A stretch of 64,000 bases of DNA from positions 34,446-98,445 of the forward strand of contig NZ_NFJB01000012.1 of assembly GCF_002159645.1 (NCBI RefSeq), read 5' to 3'. This document shows, in pieces, positions 16,185 to 25,210 of this stretch (the stretch's first letter is position 1; each line of letters begins with the position of its first letter). The notes under the pieces were generated by a model that searched no databases, was not told the DNA's origin, and saw only the letters and a list, made by a program, of their open reading frames with translations. A program made the position numbers and the translations under genes. The stretch is from Parabacteroides sp. An277. Lineage in GTDB: Bacteria; Bacteroidota; Bacteroidia; Bacteroidales; Tannerellaceae.

Positions 16185-16730
16185 TTATCTTACTTTTACT
16201 TTTTCTATTTCCGTTTCAAGTGGAAGGGATTTACGTCGGAGAAAAATCGGACGCCGGATTTTGCAATCCCGATAGACAAAATTCCGGTGCAGGCTATAGT
16301 TCCAAAACCATCCAACCAGCAATGAAACCACCACCTTACATACGATGAACAAATCATCGAACACGTGCGAGAGCGTTTGTTGTACCCAAGGAACTCGTTG
16401 GATGGATTCCGTCAATCCATATACACCCCACGTATTCAAGCCAATACTTCCAAACCAAACCAAAATGTATTTAATAACGACGTATTTCTTCTTGCAATCT
16501 TTCGCTTTAAAGGTCCAGTAATAATTTACAATACAATTGACGATACCACCCGATACGGAACCTAAACTGGTCGCATAGACATAATACATATCGAATAGTT
16601 TGGCGAGCAGAATCGTCACTAAGAAGTCCACGAAACTGGATACCTGCGAGGAGAATTGCGCTCGCAGGAACATAAAGAAGCCCTCCTTTTTCAGGAGTTT
16701 CTTCGGTAGTCTTTTTATCCAGCAAAACAT
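16185..16730 (-). CDS. GtrA-like membrane protein
   Basis: A 181-residue protein with four predicted membrane helices of the GtrA/DPMS family (FSSQVSSFVDFLVTILLAKL; VNCIVNYYWTFKAK; FWNYSLHRNFVYRD). The family is linked to movement or presentation of lipid-linked sugars. In this cluster it may help move inositol lipids or their precursors, which is inferred only from position. Its start overlaps the end of the pgpA-like gene by 16 nt. Confidence 0.85.
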   Translation of the reverse strand: MFCWIKRLPKKLLKKEGFFMFLRAQFSSQVSSFVDFLVTILLAKLFDMYYVYATSLGSVSGGIVNCIVNYYWTFKAKDCKKKYVVIKYILVWFGSIGLNTWGVYGLTESIQRVPWVQQTLSHVFDDLFIVCKVVVSLLVGWFWNYSLHRNFVYRDCKIRRPIFLRRKSLPLETEIEKVKVR

Positions 16731-17191
16731 CTTATGCCTATTAATATAATTAAACTATAAATACCTGCCAATATATCATCCATCATAATGCCTAAGCCTC
16801 CTTCCAAACGTTCCATGCGCCGCACGCCAAGAGGCTTTACGATATCAAAGAAACGGAAAAGCACAAATGCGCCAAGGGCATACCACCCACGCGCTTCGCC
16901 TTCAGGAGCGGCCAAGAGCGGAATCCATACGCCTACCATTTCATCAATAACGACTTTCGAAGGATCTTTGCCCCATACCTGCTCGGCCTTCCCCGCCGAT
17001 ACGATGCCCAATGCCGTAAATAGGAGGACACATACCCCTGTTGCCCACATTACTGCCTCATACGGCAGAAACAAAGAGGCCACACCCCACATGACGCACG
17101 CCAACAACGCGCCCGCCGTGCCTGGTGCCACCGGTGAAAAGCCCGAACCAAATCCACTGGCAATAAATAGATGGAATTTTGTAACTTGCAT
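16715..17191 (-). CDS. PgpA-like phosphatidyl(glycero/inositol)phosphate phosphatase
   Basis: A 158-residue membrane protein of the PgpA family. It has the N-terminal GFGSGFSPVAPGTAGAL motif, acidic VVIDEMVGVWIPL, FFDIVKPLGVRRME and GLGIMMDDILAGIYS, which together form the metal-binding active site. PgpA removes the phosphate from phosphatidylglycerophosphate. As the first gene of the inositol-lipid operon it probably acts on phosphatidylinositol phosphate (inference). ATG 17191 is chosen because a TAnnTTTG promoter at 17216-17223 lies inside the longer frame. Confidence 0.85.
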   Translation of the reverse strand: MQVTKFHLFIASGFGSGFSPVAPGTAGALLACVMWGVASLFLPYEAVMWATGVCVLLFTALGIVSAGKAEQVWGKDPSKVVIDEMVGVWIPLLAAPEGEARGWYALGAFVLFRFFDIVKPLGVRRMERLEGGLGIMMDDILAGIYSLIILIGIRCFAG

Positions 17192-17215
17192 GTCTCGTTT
17201 TTGTAAAAAACGGTA

Positions 17216-17223
17216 CAAAGATA
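17216..17223 (-). promoter_or_regulatory. -7 promoter element (TATCTTTG) of the inositol-lipid operon
   Basis: An exact TAnnTTTG match on the minus strand, 24 nt upstream of the ATG at 17191. Confidence 0.7.
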
Positions 17224-17368
17224 TAGACTTCTTGTATAAAATGTACACTTTTGGCATACGAAAAATGGATTTTCCTCTTAATCTTTTAGGTTCATTTGTC
17301 TGAAATTCTCATATAATGGGCGGAAATTCCTTTTTTCACAAGAAAGAAAACTTATGAAAGCAGTAAAC

Positions 17369-17463
17369 AATTCTTTACGTATCGTCGATGTTTGTATAAA
17401 TATCGACGATATTTGTGTATCTTTAGCCTAAAGATATAAAAATATCGACGATACGTGAAGAAT
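17369..17463. repeat. Divergent-gap element, copy B (four dyads at 21-bp steps)
   Basis: Dyad centres: 17385 (ATCGTCGAT), 17406 (ATCGACGAT), 17427 (ATCTTTAGCCTAAAGAT) and 17448 (ATCGACGAT), exactly 21 bp apart. The order of the inner two is the mirror of copy A. It lies between the divergent pgpA-like and glyA promoters (146 and 91 bp away). GAAAACTT near 17347 and AAGTTTTC near 17481 flank it as an outer inverted pair. Confidence 0.9.
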
Positions 17464-17553
17464 AGGTAAGTGATTAGATAAGTTTTCATCCGTCGAAAAA
17501 AACTTTCCGATGGGTATTTTCAAAAATTGGATTGCATATCCGGGAAAAACCAT

Positions 17554-17561
17554 TAAATTTG
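17554..17561 (+). promoter_or_regulatory. -7 promoter element (TAAATTTG) of glyA
   Basis: An exact TAnnTTTG match 54 nt upstream of the glyA ATG. Confidence 0.7.
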
Positions 17562-17615
17562 CAAAAAATGTGAGGCAGAAGCCAGAAAAATCATTGACTA
17601 ACTATTTTTAGAAAG

Positions 17616-18896
17616 ATGAAAAGAGACAACGTAATTTTCGATATTATCGAAAAAGAACATCAGCGGCAGCTGAAAGGAATTGAGTTGATTGCTTCGGAAA
17701 ACTTTGTCAGTGAACAAGTCATGCAAGCAATGGGCAGTTGTTTGACTAACAAGTATGCGGAAGGATATCCAGGCAAACGTTATTATGGCGGATGCGAAGT
17801 GGTCGACCAAAGCGAAACGATTGCCATCGAACGGCTAAAGAAGTTGTTTAACGCCGAATGGGTAAACGTACAGCCACACTCGGGGGCACAGGCTAATGCA
17901 GCTGTATTATTGGCTGTATTGAATCCTGGCGACAAGTTCATGGGATTGAACTTGGCACACGGAGGTCACTTATCGCACGGTTCGGCTGTAAATAGTTCGG
18001 GTATTTTGTATCAACCTGTAGCTTATAACGTAAAAGAAGAGACCGGCCGCGTGGATTACGACCAGATGGAAGAGGTAGCGCTTCGCGAACATCCTAAATT
18101 AATTATTGGTGGAGGTTCAGCCTATTCGCGCGAATGGGATTATAAGCGGATGCGCGAGATTGCCGATAAGGTGGGTGCTTTATTGATGGTAGATATGGCA
18201 CATCCAGCAGGGTTGATTGCGGCAGGCTTATTGAATAATCCGTTGGAATACGCGCATATCGTAACCTCTACAACGCACAAAACACTTCGCGGTCCGCGAG
18301 GAGGCATTATCTTGTTAGGGAAAGACTTTGAAAATCCATGGGGAAAGACGACACCGAAGGGGCAAATCAAGATGATGTCCCAATTGTTGGATTCGGCGGT
18401 TTTCCCAGGTATCCAAGGTGGTCCGTTAGAGCATGTGATTGCCGCTAAAGCCGTAGCCTTTGGCGAAGCATTGGAACCAGAATACAAAATATATCAGACG
18501 CAAGTAAAGAAGAATGCAGCGGCCATGGCGCAAGCATTTATAGATAAGGGCTATAAGATTATTTCTGGCGGAACAGACAACCACAGTATGTTAATAGACC
18601 TGCGTACGAAATTCCCCGACCTGACCGGAAAAGTGGCAGAGAAGGCTTTGGTTTCGGCCGACATCACAGTCAATAAGAACATGGTACCGTTTGATAGCCG
18701 CTCGGCTTTCCAGACTTCCGGTATTCGTATCGGTACGCCAGCTATCACAACACGCGGTGCGAAAGAAGCATTGATGGGCGAGATTGTAGAAATGATTGAT
18801 ACCGTCCTCTCGGCACCTGAATGCGACAAAACAATCGCTTCGGTACGAGAAAAAGTAAATTCAATGATGAAGGAATATCCCCTCTTTGCATGGTAA
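17616..18896 (+). CDS. glyA: Serine hydroxymethyltransferase
   Basis: A 426-residue PLP enzyme that interconverts serine and glycine and loads one-carbon units on tetrahydrofolate. Seen: [36 protein letters not shown] and the PLP-lysine motif [13 protein letters not shown] with Lys222. The length is normal. It is followed after 41 nt by the GH20 gene on the same strand. The formate-tetrahydrofolate ligase at 36371-38038 serves the same folate pool. Confidence 0.98.
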   Translation: MKRDNVIFDIIEKEHQRQLKGIELIASENFVSEQVMQAMGSCLTNKYAEGYPGKRYYGGCEVVDQSETIAIERLKKLFNAEWVNVQPHSGAQANAAVLLAVLNPGDKFMGLNLAHGGHLSHGSAVNSSGILYQPVAYNVKEETGRVDYDQMEEVALREHPKLIIGGGSAYSREWDYKRMREIADKVGALLMVDMAHPAGLIAAGLLNNPLEYAHIVTSTTHKTLRGPRGGIILLGKDFENPWGKTTPKGQIKMMSQLLDSAVFPGIQGGPLEHVIAAKAVAFGEALEPEYKIYQTQVKKNAAAMAQAFIDKGYKIISGGTDNHSMLIDLRTKFPDLTGKVAEKALVSADITVNKNMVPFDSRSAFQTSGIRIGTPAITTRGAKEALMGEIVEMIDTVLSAPECDKTIASVREKVNSMMKEYPLFAW

Positions 18897-18937
18897 TAAA
18901 TGAAGAAATTCCTATACATATATAATATATAAGGACA

Positions 18938-21286
18938 ATGAAAAAACTAATAGCAACGGTATGCGCCAGCGTAGCACTTTGTGCGATGACGTCGTGTGCC
19001 GGTACGCCGGAAGAGGTGAAGGTGTACAATCAGGGGATTAACGTCATCCCCGCACCGCAGAGTTTGGTGCAACACGACGGTTATTTCAAATTGGGTAACG
19101 GCACATCGTTCGGTGCGGCTTCTCCAGAAGCAAAGACCATTGCCGAATTCTTCGCAGCCAAGATGCGGACAGCTACCGGATATAATATCCAAGTGGGCGA
19201 AAAGGGTAACATTACCTTAAATCTTGATGCGGCGGCAGACGTGCCCAACGAGGAAGGCTATACATTAGAAGTCACAAACCAAGGAGCTACCGTTACCGCC
19301 AAGACGGCTCAAGGTCTCTTTTATGGAATGCAGACTTTCATGCAACTGCTTCCGGCCGAAATTGAAAGCGCTCAAAAGGTGAGTGGCATTGCCTGGCAAG
19401 CTCCGCTCGTAAGCGTGAAAGATGCGCCGCGTTTTGGGTATCGAGGCATTCATATCGATCCATGCCGCCATTTCATGCCGATTGAAAATATGAAGAAGTA
19501 CATTGATGTCCTCTCTTTGTTTAAAATAAACCGCATCCATTGGCACTTGACAGACGACCAAGGCTGGCGTATTGAAATCAAGAAATATCCGAAGCTCCAG
19601 GAAATCGCCTCCAAGCGTATCGAAGGAGAGGGGTTTGAACATGGCGGATATTATACCCAAGAGGAAATCAAGGAGGTAGTGAAATATGCTGCCGACCATT
19701 TCATCGAAGTCATCCCCGAATTGGAACTTCCGGGACACGAGATGGCGGCTATTGCTGCTTATCCGGAACTTTCATGTAAAGGAGAACCGGGGACGCCGCG
19801 TATCATCTGGGGCGTGGAAGATATCGTGATGTGTCCGGGTAAAGAGGACATGTTCAACTTCCTGGAAGATGTGATCGACGAAATGGTACCGCTCTTCCCC
19901 AGCGAGTATTTCCATATCGGAGGCGATGAATGTCCGAAAATTAGCTGGAAGGATTGCCCGAAATGCCAAGCACGTATTAAGGCGGAAGGTTTGACGGCCG
20001 ACAAAAACCATACGGCAGAAGAAAAGCTCCAGAGCTACGTCATCCAGCGTATGGAAAAGTATTTGGAGACAAAAGGCAAGAAAATCATCGGTTGGGACGA
20101 AATCCTGGAAGGCGGTTTGGCTCCTTCGGCCACTGTCATGTCTTGGCGTGGTGAAGAGGGCGGTATCGCAGCTGCCTTGATGGACCACAACGTCATCATG
20201 ACACCGGGTGGAAACGGTATGTACCTGGATGCCTATCAGGGCGACTCGAAAATAGAACCGGTGACAATCGGAGGATATACGCCTCTCGAAAAAACCTACA
20301 GTTATAATCCGGTGCCTGATACGCTCGCCTCGATGGGGAAGGGAAATTACGTCTTGGGTGTCCAAGGAAATACCTGGGCGGAATACATGTATACGGAAGA
20401 GATTCGCGAATATATGATTTTCCCACGTATTATTGCCGTAGCTGAAATCGGCTGGACAAATCTCGACCGAAAAGATTACAAGGATTTCGAACGTCGTATC
20501 GAGAATGCGTACGTCCGCCTCGATGAACATAACATGGGTTATCATATCCCATTGCCCGAACAGCCGAACGGTTCGTGTGATTTCGTAGCCTTTACGGATA
20601 AGGCGTCGTTGGAATTCAAGACTTCGCGCCCCGTGAAGATGGTTTACACGCTCGATGGCAGCGAGCCGACCCCTGCTTCTACGGCCTATACGGCGCCGAT
20701 TGAGATTACGGAAACAACTACGCTTAAAATCGCTTCCGTTTTGCCTTCTGGCAAGATGAGCCGCGTGCGGACCATTCAAGTGGAAAAACAGGCGTTGGCT
20801 CCCGCGAAAGAAGTAGAAAAGACAACGCCAGGGCTTACGATGCAGGTATTCGATGGCATGTATCTGAATGTAAAAGATTTGGAAGCTGCCAAAGTGCAAC
20901 CGAAAGAAACGAAGACTATCAAGTCGACGTTTGAACTCCGCAGCCAGGTGAAGACTTCCGAGTCGATGCGCGGCGTGAAGCAATATGCGGCCATTGCGAC
21001 GGGTTACGTGAATATCCCGGAAGATGGCGTCTATTATATTTCGTCTGATTTGGAAGAGGTTTGGATAGATGGCAAATTGCTTGTGAACAACGGTGGCGAG
21101 GTGAAACGCTTCTCGCGCCATGATAGTTCGGTAGCGTTGGCCAAAGGCTTGCACGAAATCAAGGCTGTCTTCTTGGGCCATATCATCGGTGGTTGGCCTT
21201 CGAATTGGAACGACGGCAGCATCAAGCTCCGCAAAGCTGATGCCACGGAATTCACCGCTATTACGCCGGAGATGCTCGTGCATTAA
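18938..21286 (+). CDS. Beta-N-acetylhexosaminidase, GH20, probable lipoprotein
   Basis: A 782-residue glycosidase that removes terminal GlcNAc/GalNAc residues from glycans. A lipoprotein-type signal peptide (Cys near residue 20, CAMTSC) suggests surface or periplasmic anchoring. Domains in order: GH20b N-terminal domain (about 30-160); GH20 catalytic barrel (about 165-510) with the catalytic pair Asp330-Glu331 in FHIGGDECP; a small chitobiase-type beta domain (VYTLDGSEPTPAS); and a C-terminal PA14-like beta domain (IPEDGVYYISSDLEEVWIDG). A second GH20 gene lies at 56494-58692. Confidence 0.93.
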   Translation: MKKLIATVCASVALCAMTSCAGTPEEVKVYNQGINVIPAPQSLVQHDGYFKLGNGTSFGAASPEAKTIAEFFAAKMRTATGYNIQVGEKGNITLNLDAAADVPNEEGYTLEVTNQGATVTAKTAQGLFYGMQTFMQLLPAEIESAQKVSGIAWQAPLVSVKDAPRFGYRGIHIDPCRHFMPIENMKKYIDVLSLFKINRIHWHLTDDQGWRIEIKKYPKLQEIASKRIEGEGFEHGGYYTQEEIKEVVKYAADHFIEVIPELELPGHEMAAIAAYPELSCKGEPGTPRIIWGVEDIVMCPGKEDMFNFLEDVIDEMVPLFPSEYFHIGGDECPKISWKDCPKCQARIKAEGLTADKNHTAEEKLQSYVIQRMEKYLETKGKKIIGWDEILEGGLAPSATVMSWRGEEGGIAAALMDHNVIMTPGGNGMYLDAYQGDSKIEPVTIGGYTPLEKTYSYNPVPDTLASMGKGNYVLGVQGNTWAEYMYTEEIREYMIFPRIIAVAEIGWTNLDRKDYKDFERRIENAYVRLDEHNMGYHIPLPEQPNGSCDFVAFTDKASLEFKTSRPVKMVYTLDGSEPTPASTAYTAPIEITETTTLKIASVLPSGKMSRVRTIQVEKQALAPAKEVEKTTPGLTMQVFDGMYLNVKDLEAAKVQPKETKTIKSTFELRSQVKTSESMRGVKQYAAIATGYVNIPEDGVYYISSDLEEVWIDGKLLVNNGGEVKRFSRHDSSVALAKGLHEIKAVFLGHIIGGWPSNWNDGSIKLRKADATEFTAITPEMLVH

Positions 21287-21322
21287 ACGGGATAAAACAT
21301 AGAGACGAAAGTCATTAGATAG

Positions 21323-21387
21323 GAGGGTGTGTCCCCCTTCGGAAAAGGCCGGTAGGTTATTTTCCGGGAGGTGCGGGACGCACCCTC
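21323..21387 (+). terminator. Hairpin after the GH20 gene
   Basis: GAGGGTGTGTCCC (21323-21335) pairs with GGGACGCACCCTC (21375-21387) with one mismatch and a 39-nt loop, followed by TTGCTTTTG. It is probably a terminator or a 3-prime stabilising stem. It separates the GH20 unit from array T2. Confidence 0.55.
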
Positions 21388-21439
21388 TTGCTTTTGTACC
21401 TGATGAGGGAAAGCCCCCGGCTATGTTTGGAAGCCTGGC

Positions 21440-21695
21440 GGAAATCTCCGCAAACCTCCCCACGTTGTTGGCAGCTCGTCGGAAATTTCCGAAGACCTCC
21501 CCACGTTGTCGGCAGCTCGTCGGAAATCTCCGCAGACCTCCCCACGTTGTCGGCGGCTCGTCGGAAATCTCCGCAAACCTCCCCACGTTGTCGGCGGCTC
21601 GTCGGAAATTTCCGCAGACTTCCCCACGTTGTTGGCGGCTCGTCGGAAATTTCCTCAGACTTCCCAGCGTTGTCGGCGGCTCGTCGGAAATTTCC
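21440..21695. repeat. Tandem array of six to seven 41-bp units with phased dyads (array T2)
   Basis: GGAAAT/GGAAA begins at 21440, 21481, 21522, 21563, 21604, 21645 and 21686, exactly 41 bp apart. Each unit holds the dyad GGAAATTTCC (or a one-base variant) and, 20.5 bp away, a weaker dyad around CCCACGTTGTCGG. The array ends about 37 bp before the TATATTTG promoter of the response regulator gene. Frames read through it encode only periodic peptides and are not genes. Confidence 0.9.
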
Positions 21696-21731
21696 GCAAA
21701 ACTTTTCAGATCCATTTGTCGAAAAAAAATG

Positions 21732-21739
21732 TATATTTG
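21732..21739 (+). promoter_or_regulatory. -7 promoter element (TATATTTG) of the two-component operon
   Basis: An exact TAnnTTTG match 21 nt upstream of the response regulator ATG (21761). It shows that the longer open frame through array T2 is not the coding start. Confidence 0.75.
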
Positions 21740-21760
21740 CGCATCCCTAACACAAAGCGT

Positions 21761-22444
21761 ATGAAAATATTGGTAATAGAAGACGACCCTTCGTTGCGCG
21801 AGGTAATCAAATCGTCGCTCGAAAAGGAACGATATGTGGTGGAAACGGCTGCGGATTATGCGTCGGCCCTTTTTAAGATTGAGGATTACAGCTACGATTG
21901 CGTGCTGCTCGACATCATGCTGCCGGGTGGAAGCGGTTTGCAAATCCTGGAAACCCTGAAAAAAGCACGACGGAAAGAGAACGTGATTATCATCTCGGCC
22001 AAAGATGCCATCGAAGACAAGGTGAACGGGCTGGACCTGGGTGCCGATGATTACCTGCCTAAGCCTTTCCACCTGGCCGAACTGAATGCGCGCATCAAAA
22101 GCGTCATCCGGCGCAACAACCATGGCGGGGAGAGCCGCATCGAACTGGGCAATGTCTGCATCTGCCCGGCGACCTACGAGGTACAAATAGAAGGCAAGCC
22201 CATTGAGATGAGCCGCAAAGAATATGACATCCTGCTCTATTTTGTGAATCGGCCGGACCGTCTCATTAATAAACAAACGCTGGCCGAAAGCGTCTGGGGA
22301 GACCATATCGACCAAGTGGATAATTTCGATTTCATTTATGCGCAGATAAAAAATGTCCGCAAAAAACTGAAAGAGGGTGGGGCCAACATCGAAATCAAAG
22401 CGGTGTACGGCATCGGGTATAAACTGAATACGCATGTGAAATGA
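21761..22444 (+). CDS. OmpR/PhoB-type response regulator
   Basis: A 227-residue DNA-binding response regulator. The receiver domain (about 1-115) has the acidic pair Glu7-Asp8-Asp9, phosphoacceptor Asp51 (VLLDIMLPG) and the KPF lysine (DYLPKPF). The winged-helix output domain (about 128-225) ends AVYGIGYKLN. Its stop overlaps the kinase start as ATGA, so the two are translationally coupled. Likely targets are the adjacent PepSY-like secreted proteins; this is inferred from position. Confidence 0.95.
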   Translation: MKILVIEDDPSLREVIKSSLEKERYVVETAADYASALFKIEDYSYDCVLLDIMLPGGSGLQILETLKKARRKENVIIISAKDAIEDKVNGLDLGADDYLPKPFHLAELNARIKSVIRRNNHGGESRIELGNVCICPATYEVQIEGKPIEMSRKEYDILLYFVNRPDRLINKQTLAESVWGDHIDQVDNFDFIYAQIKNVRKKLKEGGANIEIKAVYGIGYKLNTHVK

Positions 22445-23715
22445 AACTGCATTATCGCATCATCGGACGACTTTCGATTGCGCTCATCTTCGTGCTGACG
22501 GTATGGGCGGGTTTATTTTATTTTGCCCTGATGGACGAAGTGAATGATGAAGTAGACGATTCGCTGGAGGATTATTCCGAGGTTATCATTACCCGTAAAT
22601 TGGCAGGCGAACAGCTGCCGTCGCACAATAACGGTTCGAACAACCAATACTACCTGCAAGAGGTCTCTGAAACATACGCCGACGCGCATCCGCACATCGC
22701 CTATGCCGACTCGATGGTATTTATAAAGGAGAAAAACGAAACGGAGCCAGCGCGCATTCTCTCGACCATTTTCGAAGACGAGAACGACCATTATTACTTG
22801 CTGACCGTTTCGACGCCATCTATCGAGAAGCACGATATGATATTGGCCATTTGGTATTGGATTATGTTTCTATACGGTGCTTTGTTATTGACCATACTGG
22901 GTATCAACGTCTGGATTTACCGTCGCAGCATGAAACCGCTCTATATTCTGTTGAATTGGCTCGATAGCTATGTATTGGGGAAAGAGAACCGGCCGCTTGC
23001 CAATCCGACGGACATTACTGAATTCCAAAAATTGAACGAGGCACTTCGACGCAGCACGGAAGCAAACGAACGGATTTACGAGCAACAAAAACAATTCATC
23101 GGGAACGCATCCCACGAAATGCAAACGCCGATTGCCATCTGCCGGGGTCGCTTGGAGATGCTGATGGAAGATGAATCCCTTACGGAATCCCAGTTGGAGG
23201 AATTGGCAAAAATCTACGAGACGCTCGACCATATCACCAAACTCAACAAATCCCTTTTGCTTATCTCGAAAATAGAAAATGGACAATATCCTGAGAGTAG
23301 CCACATACAACTAAACGCGTTGCTTAGAAAATATCTTCCAGATTACCAGGAAGCCTATGGATATAAACAGATTCAACTGGATTGGGAAGAAACCGGTACG
23401 CTACAGGTCTACATGAACGAGACCTTGGCCGCCATCTTGATGACAAACCTTTTAAAAAATGCCTTTGTACATACACCGGCGCGAGGAAATATCCGCATCC
23501 TTATTGACAACCGACAGCTGGAAATCAGTAACAGTGCCGAAGACGGCGCGCTGGACCGCGAACAAATCTTTAATCGCTTTTACCAAGGAAGTAAAAAAGA
23601 GCATTCCACAGGATTGGGCTTAGCGATTGTGGCGACTATCTGCCGGATTTATACCTACCAGATAGATTATACCTACAAAGAAAATAGGCATTGTTTCATT
23701 TTTTCTTGCAAATAG
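22441..23715 (+). CDS. Sensor histidine kinase
   Basis: A 424-residue inner membrane kinase. Membrane helices near residues 8-30 and 139-160 bracket a ~110-residue periplasmic sensor domain. A linker, the HisKA domain with phosphoacceptor His225 (ASHEMQTPI) and a HATPase domain (NLLKNAFVHTP; GLGLAIVATI) follow. The C-terminus is short but complete. It pairs with the response regulator immediately upstream. The signal is unknown. Confidence 0.95.
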   Translation: MKLHYRIIGRLSIALIFVLTVWAGLFYFALMDEVNDEVDDSLEDYSEVIITRKLAGEQLPSHNNGSNNQYYLQEVSETYADAHPHIAYADSMVFIKEKNETEPARILSTIFEDENDHYYLLTVSTPSIEKHDMILAIWYWIMFLYGALLLTILGINVWIYRRSMKPLYILLNWLDSYVLGKENRPLANPTDITEFQKLNEALRRSTEANERIYEQQKQFIGNASHEMQTPIAICRGRLEMLMEDESLTESQLEELAKIYETLDHITKLNKSLLLISKIENGQYPESSHIQLNALLRKYLPDYQEAYGYKQIQLDWEETGTLQVYMNETLAAILMTNLLKNAFVHTPARGNIRILIDNRQLEISNSAEDGALDREQIFNRFYQGSKKEHSTGLGLAIVATICRIYTYQIDYTYKENRHCFIFSCK

Positions 23716-23786
23716 GCCCAAATTTCAGATTCTTTTCAGAAAGGGGTCGCACCTTTGCAGTATAAAAATGAACAATAATAAAATAA

Positions 23787-23794
23787 AAGGAGGT
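23787..23794 (+). promoter_or_regulatory. Strong Shine-Dalgarno site deciding the PepSY-like start
   Basis: AAGGAGGT lies 6 nt before ATG 23801. Such a complete anti-16S match is unusual in this phylum. It decides the start over the in-frame ATG at 23768. Confidence 0.7.
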
Positions 23795-23800
23795 TTTATC

Positions 23801-24238
23801 ATGAAAAAATTAGCATTATCAATCGCATTATTAGGTTTGGTTCAAACAGCTGCATTCGCCGACGACGACAAACCCATTCAATTTTCGCAATTGCCTGCTA
23901 CGGCACAGCAATTCATCAAACAATATTTTGGCGACAAAAAGATTGCACTTGCCAAAATGGAGTCCGATTTCTTTGGTAAAAATTACGATGTGATTTTTGC
24001 TAACGGAGACAAAGTAGAGTTTGACCGTTCAGGTGAATGGACCGAAGTTCAATGCAAATACACGCAAGTACCAGACAAATTGGTTCCTGAACCTGTAAAG
24101 AAGTTCGTAACGGAAAACTATCCGGACAGCAAGGTACTTAAGTTCGAACGAGACCGTAATGATTACGAAGTGAAGCTCTCGAATGGCTGGGAACTAACCT
24201 TCGACAAACAATATCAATTAATCGACATGGACAACTAA
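23801..24238 (+). CDS. Secreted PepSY-like protein (DUF2874 type)
   Basis: A 145-residue protein with a signal peptide (MKKLALSIALLGLVQTAAFA, cleavage near 20). Two PepSY-like repeats follow: LPATAQQFIKQYFGDKKIAL...YDVIFANGDKVEFDRSGEW, and VPEPVKKFVTENYPDSKVLK...YEVKLSNGWELTFD. Such proteins are periplasmic or exported and often accompany two-component systems. It is 85 nt after the kinase gene and 19 nt before the related lipoprotein. It is probably a target or partner of the system; the function is not known. Confidence 0.85.
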   Translation: MKKLALSIALLGLVQTAAFADDDKPIQFSQLPATAQQFIKQYFGDKKIALAKMESDFFGKNYDVIFANGDKVEFDRSGEWTEVQCKYTQVPDKLVPEPVKKFVTENYPDSKVLKFERDRNDYEVKLSNGWELTFDKQYQLIDMDN

Positions 24239-24257
24239 TAAAAGAAAGGAGCGAACG

Positions 24258-25136
24258 ATGAATCGAAATTGGAAAGTTATAGCTTTAGGCTTATGCCTGA
24301 TGGGAAGTATGGGGCTGACAGGATGCGACGACGATAATAATGCCTCGAATATGCCAGATGCCGCACGCAATGCCTTCGAAGTAAAATATCCCGGTGTAAA
24401 TGTGCATGAATGGGAACGGAAAAACGGTTATTCGGTAGCTGAGTTTGTTTTGGATGGATTCGAAGCCGAAGCTTGGTTTGATGATAACGGCTGGGTCATG
24501 ACTGAAACGGATCTCAACCGGCAGGCTTTGCCACAAGCCGTAATAGATGCCTTCGGACAAAGTGGTTACGACGGATGGGTATTGGATGATATCGACCGTA
24601 TCGAACGACCCGACACCCCGACAATTTACGTGCTGGAAATCGAAATGGGCGAACAGGATTACCGTCTTACCTATACAGCAGAAGGTATATTAGTCAACGG
24701 ACATGAGAACAATGGGAATACAGGAGAAAACGAATCTGGTAACAATCAGGATTCAGGTAATAATCCCTATCTTCCAGACCAAACGCCGAATAGCATTGAG
24801 GAACAAATCCAAGAAATGTATCCTGATGCCTGGATTATCGAGACGGATCGTGAACAGGGACAAATAGAAGTAGATATCTTGCATAATCATATCGGGAAAG
24901 AAGTACGGTTTGATACGAATGGAAATTGGCTACAGACTTCATGGGATGTACGCGTCCAAGACCTGCCTGAATCCATTACCGCGTATGTAAATACCCATTT
25001 TGCAGGTTATCGTATCGACGATGCGGATTATTACGAAACTCCTTCGGGAAATCTCTACAAATTGGAAGTAGAACAAGGAGCCAGCGAACAGACCTTCTTC
25101 TTAGATACAGAAGGGAATTTGGTAACATATCCTTAA
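24258..25136 (+). CDS. PepSY-like lipoprotein with two domain pairs
   Basis: A 292-residue lipoprotein (lipobox GLTGC, Cys near residue 23). It carries PepSY-like repeats before and after an Asn/Gly/Glu-rich linker (about residues 150-180, NNGNTGENESGNNQDSGNN). Repeat cores are MPDAARNAFEVKYPGVNVHEW, LPQAVIDAFGQ, SIEEQIQEMYPDAWI and LPESITAYVNTHF. It shares the fold and a likely common ancestor with the upstream secreted protein. A GGAG site precedes the ATG and a strong terminator follows it. Confidence 0.82.
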   Translation: MNRNWKVIALGLCLMGSMGLTGCDDDNNASNMPDAARNAFEVKYPGVNVHEWERKNGYSVAEFVLDGFEAEAWFDDNGWVMTETDLNRQALPQAVIDAFGQSGYDGWVLDDIDRIERPDTPTIYVLEIEMGEQDYRLTYTAEGILVNGHENNGNTGENESGNNQDSGNNPYLPDQTPNSIEEQIQEMYPDAWIIETDREQGQIEVDILHNHIGKEVRFDTNGNWLQTSWDVRVQDLPESITAYVNTHFAGYRIDDADYYETPSGNLYKLEVEQGASEQTFFLDTEGNLVTYP

Positions 25137-25142
25137 ATAAAA

Positions 25143-25205
25143 ATTCCGGCCATCGAAAAGATTCCTTTTTCCAAAGGGAACTTTTTGATGACCGGAATGC
25201 CTTTT
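25143..25205. terminator. Bidirectional terminator between PepSY-like lipoprotein and nspC
   Basis: ATTCCGGCCATCGAAAAG pairs with CTTTTTGATGACCGGAAT with few mismatches. T-rich DNA follows on the plus strand and A-rich DNA precedes it, so it can serve both convergent genes. Confidence 0.85.
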
Positions 25206-25210
25206 TAGGC

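Noticed and set aside
21327..21764. Plus-strand frames before the response regulator
   Set aside because: They are produced by array T2. The TAnnTTTG promoter at 21732-21739 lies after them and the conserved protein starts at 21761.
19772..22435. Long minus-strand open frame of 887 codons across GH20 and the response regulator
   Set aside because: It is antisense to two well-supported genes, spans array T2 as a periodic peptide, and has no protein-like composition or start signal. It is a shadow of plus-strand codon use.
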